A stretch of 7,916 bases of DNA from Terriglobia bacterium (GTDB taxonomy: Bacteria > Acidobacteriota > Terriglobia > UBA7540): NCBI GenBank assembly GCA_020072905.1, contig JAIQGB010000357.1, positions 1 through 7,916 of the forward strand. The letters are read 5' to 3'. A model generated the notes under the pieces. The model saw nothing but the letters and a program-made list of their open reading frames with translations, made no database searches and was not told where the DNA came from. The translations under genes and the position numbers were made by a program. Positions 1 to 5,008 of the stretch are shown here, in pieces (positions within the stretch are counted from its first letter, which is position 1; every line of letters starts with the position of its first letter).

Positions 1-205
1 GGCGCTCTTCTCCGACGGCCTGGCGGAAGCCGCGGGCTCCGACCACGAAGAATTCGGCACGCGGCGCCTGGAAAACGTTCTGCGGGAGAACGCTTCGAAG
101 CCCCTCGGCGAGATTACGGAGACCCTCTTCACTGAGGTCGCGCGGTTCGAGCAGGGCCGGCCACGGCGCGACGATCAGACGCTTTTGCTTTTTCGCGTCC
201 GGTGA
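1..205 (+). CDS. SpoIIE/RsbU-type PP2C serine phosphatase, C-terminal end (partial)
   Basis: This is the 3' end of a gene that enters from the left edge; it reads from base 2 and stops at TGA 203-205, giving 67 residues. It opens with LFSDGLAEA, matching the conserved (Y/F)(T/S)DGLxEA strand of SpoIIE-family PP2C phosphatases, and ends with RRDDQTLLLFRV, the DD(Q/R)T metal-binding signature that closes the domain. The aspartates of these motifs normally bind the Mn/Mg ions used to dephosphorylate phosphoserine or phosphothreonine, usually on anti-anti-sigma factors. Sensor domains (PAS, GAF, HAMP or response receiver) would lie outside the window, so the signal and partner cannot be named. 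It sits 112 bp upstream of lysA on the same strand, with no clear functional link. The family call is firm; the specific role is unknown. Confidence 0.85.
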   Translation, partial: ALFSDGLAEAAGSDHEEFGTRRLENVLRENASKPLGEITETLFTEVARFEQGRPRRDDQTLLLFRVR

Positions 206-317
206 GCGAGCAGGCGCCGCGAGGCAGGGGTCCGGGTTTCCTATTGCTCCGCCGATGCGCCTCTCCTTCTGGGAACTGCCGCCCAGCGAGGGAGGAGAGA
301 CCGCGGATCACGAACCG

Positions 318-1559
318 ATGGAACCCTTTCACTACCTAGCAGACCGACTGCGTTGTGAAGCCGTTTCGCTCGATGCCGTTGCCGAACGCTTTGGGACCCC
401 AACCTACGTCTACAGTCGCGCTGCGATTCTCGGCAACTACCGCCGCCTTTCCACAAGTCTCGGGCGCATCCCCAGTTTGATCTGCTATTCCGTTAAAGCC
501 AATTCCCATCTCTGCATCCTGCGCCTGTTGCGCGAGGCCGGTGCGGGATTCGATGTCGTTTCGGGCGGCGAACTGGCGCGCGCGGTGCGCGTCGGCGCGG
601 ATCCCGGACGCATCGTCTTCTCTGGAGTTGGCAAGACCGTCGCGGAAATCGACGCGGGACTCGCCGCGGGCATCCTGATGTTCAACGTGGAGTCGGCGGG
701 CGAATTGGACTTGCTCGAGAGCCGCGCCCGGGCGCTCGGGAAGCGCGCTGACTTTGCTGTGCGCGTCAACCCGGACGTGGTCGCGGAGACGCACCCGTAC
801 ATCTCGACCGGGCAGATCGTCCACAAGTTCGGTGTGCCCAAGGAAGAGGCGGCGGAGCTCTATCGTCGCGCGGCGCGCTCGGAATGGCTGCGGGCGCGGG
901 GCGCCGCCTGCCACATCGGCTCGCAGATCTTGGAAGTGGAGCCGTTCTTGAAGGCGCTCGATGAAATTCTGGGCGTCGCGCAGGCGCTCAAATCCACGGA
1001 CGTCGAAGTGGAGTTCCTCGATCTGGGCGGCGGCTACGGGATCCGCTACGCTGCCGAGCAACCGCTCGCGCTCGACCGGTTGGTAGAAGGTATTGCGGCG
1101 CGACTGCAGGGAACGTCTTTCCGGCTGATCGTCGAGCCCGGGCGGGCCATTGTGGGCGACGCCGGTGCGCTCCTTGCGCGGGTCCTCTTCGTGAAGCGGA
1201 ATCAGCAGAAGAATTTTATCGTCGTGGACGCGGGCATGAACGACCTGATGCGCCCCACCCTCTACGGCTCTTATCACGAGATCGTCCCCGTCGAACGCCG
1301 CTCGCGCGAGAAGCTGACCGTGGACGTCGTGGGCCCAATATGTGAAACGGGCGATTTCCTCGCGCAGGACCGCGAGATGGGAGATGTCGCGCCCGGCAAC
1401 CTGCTGGCGATTCTCACCGTCGGAGCTTATGGCTACGTGCTCGCTTCGAACTACAACACCCGACCGCGCCCGGCCGAGGTCATGGTTGACGGCGAGAAAG
1501 CCGAACTCATCCGCCCGCGGGAGAGATTGGATGACCTGATGGCGGATGAGGTCGCGTAG
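318..1559 (+). CDS. lysA: Diaminopimelate decarboxylase (LysA)
   Basis: This enzyme decarboxylates meso-diaminopimelate to L-lysine, the last step of the DAP pathway, using pyridoxal phosphate in the cytoplasm. The 413-residue product has the fold-type III hallmarks in order: CYSVKANS with the PLP lysine at about K60, HIGSQI at 199-204, the phosphate-binding GGGYGI at 237-242, EPGR at 273-276, CETGD at 342-346 (the Cys from the partner subunit completes the active site) and GAYGYVLASNYN at 369-380. Length is normal for the family. An upstream in-frame ATG at 255 would add 21 residues, but MEPFHYLADRL matches the usual LysA beginning, so ATG 318 is preferred. A purine-rich AGGAG lies about 18 bases upstream, further than ideal, so the start is slightly uncertain. 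It is convergent with nadK, with 33 bp between the stops. Confidence 0.97.
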   Translation: MEPFHYLADRLRCEAVSLDAVAERFGTPTYVYSRAAILGNYRRLSTSLGRIPSLICYSVKANSHLCILRLLREAGAGFDVVSGGELARAVRVGADPGRIVFSGVGKTVAEIDAGLAAGILMFNVESAGELDLLESRARALGKRADFAVRVNPDVVAETHPYISTGQIVHKFGVPKEEAAELYRRAARSEWLRARGAACHIGSQILEVEPFLKALDEILGVAQALKSTDVEVEFLDLGGGYGIRYAAEQPLALDRLVEGIAARLQGTSFRLIVEPGRAIVGDAGALLARVLFVKRNQQKNFIVVDAGMNDLMRPTLYGSYHEIVPVERRSREKLTVDVVGPICETGDFLAQDREMGDVAPGNLLAILTVGAYGYVLASNYNTRPRPAEVMVDGEKAELIRPRERLDDLMADEVA

Positions 1560-1565
1560 GGTTCA

Positions 1566-1592
1566 GAATTCGCAATTCAAGAATCACAATTC
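1566..1592. repeat. Short AATTC-type tandem repeat between convergent lysA and nadK
   Basis: The whole 33-bp gap between the two stop codons is nearly filled by two related units, GAATTCGCAATTC (1566-1578) and GAATCACAATTC (1581-1592), separated by AA. The first unit is itself a small palindrome (GAATT-CGC-AATTC). It is AT-rich against GC-rich neighbours. There is no strong stem with a T-run, so it is not a convincing intrinsic terminator, though it may be a small dispersed repeat. Confidence 0.5.
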
Positions 1593-2456
1593 CTACCGCT
1601 CACCCCACTTCAACTTCTGGCGCAGGATCTCGAAATAGTCCTTGTTGGGGGGCTGGACGATCTCGACGCAGGAGGGTGCTTTGCGCAGGCGCACGACGTC
1701 CTCGCTGTGCGCGGCGAGGCCCACTTGCCCATCCACGGTCAGGTAAGCGGCCTCTCGCAGGCTTTTGACGATAACTTCGATTTGCACCGTGTCAGGAAGC
1801 ACCAGCGGGCGGTTGGTAAGCGTATGCGCGCAGATGGGGGTGACGATGAACGCCTCGACGGAAGGCGCGACGATGGGCCCGCCGGCCGCCAGAGAATAGG
1901 CGGTGGAGCCGGTGGGCGTCGAAACGATGAGTCCGTCGGACTTGTAAGTAGAGATGAATCGCCCATCCACGAGGACGTCGAAATCCAGGATGCGGGAGAT
2001 GGCCCCCTTGTTGAGCACCACGTCGTTGAGGGCGAGAAACGACGAGATGGTTTCGTCGGCGCGCACGAGCTCACCCTCGATCTGCACGCGCTTCTCTGTT
2101 TGGAGGTTGCCAGCCAGAGCCAATTCGAGCGTGGCGTAAAGTTCCTCGCGCGTAATCACGGTCAGGAAACCGAGGCCGCCGAGGTTCACCGCCAGGATCG
2201 GCACCGGCTTGCGGTTGAGCGCCCGCGCCGTGGCGAGCAGCGTGCCGTCGCCGCCCAGCACGATCAAGAGATCGACGCGGCCCGGCATCTCGTTGCGCGA
2301 AAGCGAGCGCTCGCTCCGTTCGATGATCGAGCCGGTCTCCTTGTCGATGAACACTTCCACGTCGCGCTCCCGAAGCCACTCGATGAGAGGGGGCACGATT
2401 TCCCGAATTTCCGTCTTCTTGGGCTTGGAAATGATCCCGATGCGTTTGATGGGCAT
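1593..2456 (-). CDS. nadK: NAD kinase (ATP/polyphosphate-dependent)
   Basis: This enzyme phosphorylates NAD to NADP in the cytoplasm. The 287-residue protein begins MPIKRIGIISKP, a typical NadK first strand. It carries the GGDGT motif at about 68-72 (catalytic Asp70), AVNLGGLGFL at 89-98, an ND pair at 144-145 in the NE/ND NAD-binding position, the signature SDGLIVSTPTGSTAYSLAAG at 173-192 and DGQ at 242-244. The frame stays open upstream to an ATG at 2570, but those 38 extra residues overlap the end of tlyA and the spacer hairpins and match nothing in the family, so ATG 2456 is chosen; a weak AAGG lies eight bases before it. It follows tlyA on the same strand with a 95-bp gap, a common tlyA-nadK pairing, and is probably co-transcribed. 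All key residues are present. Confidence 0.97.
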   Translation of the reverse strand: MPIKRIGIISKPKKTEIREIVPPLIEWLRERDVEVFIDKETGSIIERSERSLSRNEMPGRVDLLIVLGGDGTLLATARALNRKPVPILAVNLGGLGFLTVITREELYATLELALAGNLQTEKRVQIEGELVRADETISSFLALNDVVLNKGAISRILDFDVLVDGRFISTYKSDGLIVSTPTGSTAYSLAAGGPIVAPSVEAFIVTPICAHTLTNRPLVLPDTVQIEVIVKSLREAAYLTVDGQVGLAAHSEDVVRLRKAPSCVEIVQPPNKDYFEILRQKLKWGER

Positions 2457-2476
2457 TGATGAAGCCTTGGCTGTCG

Positions 2477-2519
2477 CGGCGCTCTCTGCGCCGATCATCC
2501 TCGGCGGTTCGAGACCGCC
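2477..2519. repeat. Two-hairpin REP-like element in the tlyA-nadK spacer
   Basis: Two perfect 6-bp stems sit nine bases apart: CGGCGC-TCTCT-GCGCCG (2477-2493) and GGCGGT-TCGAG-ACCGCC (2503-2519). Both have five-base loops. They lie between the tlyA stop and the nadK start on the transcribed strand. Paired small GC hairpins of this kind resemble dispersed REP/REPIN-type elements, and could also modulate mRNA processing or stability between the two genes. No T-run follows either stem, so they are not classical terminators. The element class is inferred, since only one copy is visible here. Confidence 0.5.
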
Positions 2520-2551
2520 ACTACAGTAAGTGTGCTCGAAGCGCAGGTATT

Positions 2552-3313
2552 CTAGGCGTGTTTCCCCCAATTTGCATGCAGGAAAAACTCGCGGTTGCCC
2601 GCGGCGCCCGGCAGGCAGCTCTCAATCGAGGCGACGTGTGTGAATGCGAGTTCCAGCAGCTTGCATGAAACCTTGGCGACGGCGTCTTGCTGCAGCCGCG
2701 AGTCCCGTACCACGCCACCTTTGCCTACCCCTGAACGCCCCACCTCGAATTGCGGTTTAACCAGCACCAACAGATCCGCTCCGGGCTCGAGGAGTGGCGG
2801 CACAACGGGAAGGATCAGGGTGGCCGAGATGAAAGAGACGTCCATCGTCACCAGCTCCACCTTCGTCCCGATCTTCCCCGGCTGGAGGTAACGGGCGTTG
2901 GTCTTTTCCAGCACCGTGACGCGCGGATCGCGGCGGAGCTTCCAGTCGAGCTGATTCGTTCCCACGTCCACGGCGATCACGCGCGCCGCGCCGTGCTGCA
3001 GCAGGCAATCGGTGAAGCCTCCCGTCGAAGCGCCGATGTCGAGGCAAATCTTCCCATCCGGATCGAGCCGAAAATGCTCGAGCGCATCCTCCAGCTTCAG
3101 CCCGCCTCGGCTGACGAATTTGAGCGGCTCGCCGAGCAGCCGGACCGCAGCGTCCGCCCTCAGCAGGGTGCCGCATTTCTCGACCTTCTGGTTGCCGGCC
3201 CCGGCCAGCACCTGCCCGGCCAGAATCAGCGCTTGAGCTTTCTGGCGCGATTCGGCCAAGCCGCGTTCGACGAGCAGTCGGTCTGCGCGGGTTTTGGGAG
3301 ACGGTGGCGCCAC
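2552..3313 (-). CDS. tlyA: TlyA family 16S/23S rRNA 2'-O-methyltransferase (hemolysin A-like)
   Basis: TlyA enzymes transfer a methyl group from S-adenosylmethionine to ribose 2'-OH of rRNA cytidines, a modification that in mycobacteria is needed for capreomycin sensitivity. The 253-residue protein has an N-terminal S4 RNA-binding domain (TRADRLLVERGLAESRQKA, about 8-26), the linker FVSRGGLKLEDAL (67-79), then an FtsJ-like Rossmann methyltransferase: SAM motif LDIGASTGGFTDCLL (91-105), AVDVGTNQLDW (114-124), MDVSFIS (157-163), LVKPQFE (184-190) and GKGGVVRD (197-204). Length is typical. The start is GTG 3313; an in-frame stop lies five codons upstream and no other start fits before the S4 domain. 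The only purine run, GGGGG, is too close to serve as a normal ribosome site. The hemolysin name is historical. Confidence 0.95.
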   Translation of the reverse strand: MAPPSPKTRADRLLVERGLAESRQKAQALILAGQVLAGAGNQKVEKCGTLLRADAAVRLLGEPLKFVSRGGLKLEDALEHFRLDPDGKICLDIGASTGGFTDCLLQHGAARVIAVDVGTNQLDWKLRRDPRVTVLEKTNARYLQPGKIGTKVELVTMDVSFISATLILPVVPPLLEPGADLLVLVKPQFEVGRSGVGKGGVVRDSRLQQDAVAKVSCKLLELAFTHVASIESCLPGAAGNREFFLHANWGKHA

Positions 3314-3357
3314 GCCCCCAAGATATCACCGTAGAGGCACCGAAAGTAGTGGGGGCG
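3313..3357. repeat. 8-bp inverted repeat at the tlyA 5' end
   Basis: CGCCCCCA (3313-3320) is the exact reverse complement of TGGGGGCG (3350-3357), with 29 bases between. It lies over the tlyA GTG start and the sequence just upstream. If transcribed from further upstream, the stem would include the start codon region and could hide it from ribosomes. This is a geometric observation only. Confidence 0.35.
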
Positions 3358-3372
3358 CCCGTTGCCGTAGCG

Positions 3373-3696
3373 TCATTCCCGGCGAAGGGCTGGTCGACAC
3401 GGGCATAGCAAATGTCCCTTCGGAGGGCTCACGGCCTGAGCAGCGAGCGGAACCTCAACTCTGGGTTTCGGGATCTGTTTGCCATCCTGAAGCACAGCGC
3501 GACCGGAAAGCTCAAACTCGTTTCTCCGCTTCGCCTCAAGGGCTTCGGAGGGTGCGCTGCCCGCTTTCTGATAGTGCCGCCGTTTTTCCTCTCTCCAGAC
3601 GACGTAAAACCGATTGCTCTTGGCCTTGGACCAGACGTAGCTTCCGATCCGGCGATTCTTGGGGTTTGGCTCCACACCCCTCTTTGGCAGCAACAT
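3373..3696 (-). pseudogene. Tyrosine recombinase/integrase, N-terminal domain fragment
   Basis: From ATG 3696 the frame encodes about 107 residues. The first ~80 look like the N-terminal arm/core-binding region of a tyrosine integrase: RRIGSYVWSKAKSNRFYVVW, then a lysine/arginine-rich stretch, EALEAKRRNEFELSGRAVL and GKQIPKP. After this, matching to the family fades into a proline-rich tail and the frame stops at 3373. The catalytic domain with its R-H-R-Y residues is absent, as tlyA begins at 3313 and leaves no room. It is therefore a truncated remnant that cannot recombine DNA by itself. A longer TTG start at 3723 is possible but less attractive. The family call rests on motif recognition without a database search, so it is moderately confident. 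It marks the left edge of the region of mobile debris. Confidence 0.6.
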
Positions 3697-3831
3697 GCTC
3701 AGCGGCTCAAACTCGGACTCCAACTCGCAATACCACGGTTATCCGAAGCTTAGAATTGCCGTGTTCGCTTACCTTCCTCCGGCCTTCGGACCAGCCTGGG
3801 TACGGTTGCATTTTCTATCTGCCTGCGCTTG

Positions 3832-3912
3832 CTCATCTGCCTCTCGGCACGCAGCACGCACTACCTCCCCATGTTGCTGGGGAGGATATGTGGCCGTTAG
3901 GAAGCAGATGAG
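3832..3912. repeat. Nested inverted repeats forming an extended hairpin
   Basis: An outer 9-bp inverted repeat, CTCATCTGC (3832-3840) with GCAGATGAG (3904-3912), encloses a perfect 8-bp hairpin, CCTCCCCA-TGTTGC-TGGGGAGG (3864-3885). A further 6-bp hairpin, GAGGCA with TGCCTC (3919-3924 and 3934-3939), follows at once. Together they could fold into a branched RNA or cruciform. No T-run follows on either strand, so it is not a standard terminator. Confidence 0.45.
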
Positions 3913-4048
3913 GTTTATGAGGCAGAACTCTAATGCCTCCGCCCGGCTGAGTGTGACTGAGCGGCCCCCCGTTTTCTGGCCCACATTGAGAGTGAGTTTC
4001 CGGCAAAATGATCCGCCCTCGATTTCCGTCTTGAGGCCGAATTCTCAG

Positions 4049-4066
4049 CTTTGTAGTACCACAAAG
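4049..4066. repeat. 18-bp near-perfect palindrome
   Basis: CTTTGTAGTACCACAAAG pairs with itself at eight of nine positions, with one A/C mismatch. Its size fits a dimeric regulator operator or a mobile-element end, but no intact gene starts next to it. Confidence 0.35.
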
Positions 4067-4292
4067 GTCGGCTGTTGCCTGATCGAGCCGAGGATCTGGA
4101 TTTCCATCATTCCAAGTCAGACACCCCGCGTGCGGCGCTGCACGAATACTTCAAGAACTGTCAGGGAACAGTATCCTCCCTCCATGCCAACCCGCGCGAG
4201 TCGTGCGTGTGATTCCTCTGCCCTGAGGAGCGCAACCTTTCAAGCGACTCCAGCGCGCGAAGCTAACCGCTGGCTGGTGAGTGACTTAGAAC

Positions 4293-4310
4293 TTGTCCAC
4301 CTGTGGACAA
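4293..4310. repeat. Perfect palindrome resembling two inverted DnaA boxes
   Basis: TTGTCCACCTGTGGACAA has perfect 8-bp arms around a 2-base centre. Read on the minus strand it begins TTGTCCACA, the GC-rich version of the DnaA box (TTATNCACA in the general consensus); the plus-strand half differs only at the last base. A short A-run follows. A single pair with no AT-rich unwinding region and no dnaA, dnaN or rep gene nearby is not evidence of an origin. It might instead be an operator or part of a mobile element. Confidence 0.4.
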
Positions 4311-4514
4311 AAACCGCGCACTTGGGCTTCTGCTCCCGTCGAACCGAAGCTGCACAGGCCAGCAGCCTCAGGGGAATCTAAAAGTGGCGGCGAGCCTCGG
4401 GGAGGTCAGTTTCCGGGGAGGGCGTCGTACAGGGCCCAGTGGCGTGCCGCTACCCGGCCAGCGGCAGGATTTCTTCATCGGTAAACCCTTGGCGACTAGG
4501 CAGGACTGATCGCC

Positions 4515-4763
4515 TTGAACCCCATTTGGACCGAGGCCGGCGGGATGAAGCGTGTGCATCTGCGAGGGCATAACATCCTGAAACGGCTACTGGGGCAGGC
4601 GCGCGGCTTCAACCCGGCCCTGATCATGCGGAAGTTGATCGGAGTGGGCAAGCCCCGGCAGTCACAGGGCATTTATTTACAGCTTCTTACGCTCGTAAGG
4701 TGCTTCTGTACGCGATCCGGGGCGATACGAAGCTGGTGGGGTTGGGCGAGCGCACCTTTATAG
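4515..4763 (+). pseudogene. IS1182-like transposase, C-terminal remnant
   Basis: The frame reads AGGMKRVHLRGHNILKRLLG followed by ARGFNPALIMRKLIGVGKPR. This fits the conserved end of IS1182-family DDE transposases (TGGMRRxxLRGxxNIxKRLL...FNLxLxMRxLxGVGxPR), where the R-G and N-I-x-K-R positions follow the last catalytic Glu. A stop (TAG 4497-4499) lies in frame just upstream, and the rest of the transposase, with its catalytic Asp residues, is not present. About 80 residues remain of the several hundred expected, so the element is dead. The listed start is a TTG that merely opens the frame. The inverted repeats of the parent element could not be located. It lies on the plus strand, opposite to its right-hand neighbours. 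Confidence 0.65.
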
Positions 4764-4837
4764 TGCAAAGTGACGAATTTTTGTCAACGCATTTCGGCCG
4801 ACCCACCTCAATACCACCGCCTCGAAATGACCAATTC

Positions 4838-4866
4838 TGCCGCGGTCTGCTAGGTAATCCGCGGCA
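4838..4866. terminator. Hairpin downstream of the permease remnant
   Basis: TGCCGCGG (4838-4845) and CCGCGGCA (4859-4866) form a perfect 8-bp GC-rich stem with a 13-base loop. It lies seven bases beyond the stop codon of the minus-strand permease remnant, where a transcription terminator would sit. There is no T-run on the minus strand after it, so intrinsic termination is only a possibility. Confidence 0.3.
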
Positions 4867-4872
4867 CTGGGC

Positions 4873-5007
4873 TCAATCGTAACGCAGGGTCGATACGGGC
4901 TCGATGCGGGCGGCACGGCGAGACGGGAGCCAGCCGGCTGCCGTCGAAGCCGCGATCGCCGGCAGCAGCCCCATCCCGAATGCCACGCCGCCGCCTGGCA
5001 CATGACC
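4873..5007 (-). pseudogene. MacB/FtsX-type ABC transporter permease, C-terminal tail remnant
   Basis: Read on the minus strand in the frame ending at TGA 4873-4875, the last residues are GLLPAIAASTAAGWLPSRRA followed by ARIEPVSTLRYD. This is the usual end of MacB/ADOP-type permeases: a last membrane helix, then (A/G)xxPxRRAxRxxPxxALRxE/D. About 44 codons survive, without start or periplasmic domain. Full-length permeases of this type have roughly 400 to 800 or more residues, and the family is greatly expanded in Acidobacteriota. The recognisable sequence begins right after the DUF362 stop codon in a different frame, so the upstream part was replaced or deleted at that junction. The frame is too short to appear as an ordinary gene and is recognised only by its motif. 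Confidence 0.65.
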
Positions 5008-5008
5008 A

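Larger units (their letters stand above)
3724..4514. other. Gene-poor stretch with palindromes; no convincing gene
   Basis: About 790 bp hold no frame I can assign. A 240-codon plus-strand frame (3659-4381) is rich in Ser, Arg and Pro, lacks domain-like patterning and overlaps the integrase remnant antisense, so it is probably spurious. A 71-codon minus frame starting with GTG at 3984 and ending at 3769 has a Cys-containing helical stretch (SRAEALEFCLINLICFLTA) but no family I recognise. The stretch 3995-4016, including TTTCCGGCAAAATGATCC, recalls end-proximal repeats of some IS21-like elements, a low-confidence impression. Several palindromes are listed separately. The likeliest reading is decayed mobile-element DNA. 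Confidence 0.5.

Noticed and set aside
336..1277. 313-codon minus-strand frame inside lysA.
   Set aside because: Exact antisense shadow of a well-supported lysA; its composition reflects the third-position GC bias of lysA.
1707..2459. 250-codon plus-strand frame across nadK.
   Set aside because: Antisense shadow of nadK, rich in His, Arg and Asp without any domain.
2457..2570. N-terminal extension of NadK to ATG 2570.
   Set aside because: The extra 38 residues overlap tlyA and encode the spacer hairpins; the family start matches ATG 2456.
3769..3984. 71-codon minus-strand frame with a GTG start.
   Set aside because: Some helix-like patterning but no recognised family, no ribosome site and overlap with nested inverted repeats; not enough support to call a gene.
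4293..4310. Replication origin.
   Set aside because: Only one palindromic pair of DnaA-like boxes, no AT-rich unwinding region, and no dnaA, dnaN or rep gene.
3659..4381. 240-codon plus-strand frame.
   Set aside because: Ser/Arg/Pro-rich with no domain pattern, antisense to the integrase remnant and running through several palindromes; best explained as a chance frame in GC-rich DNA.
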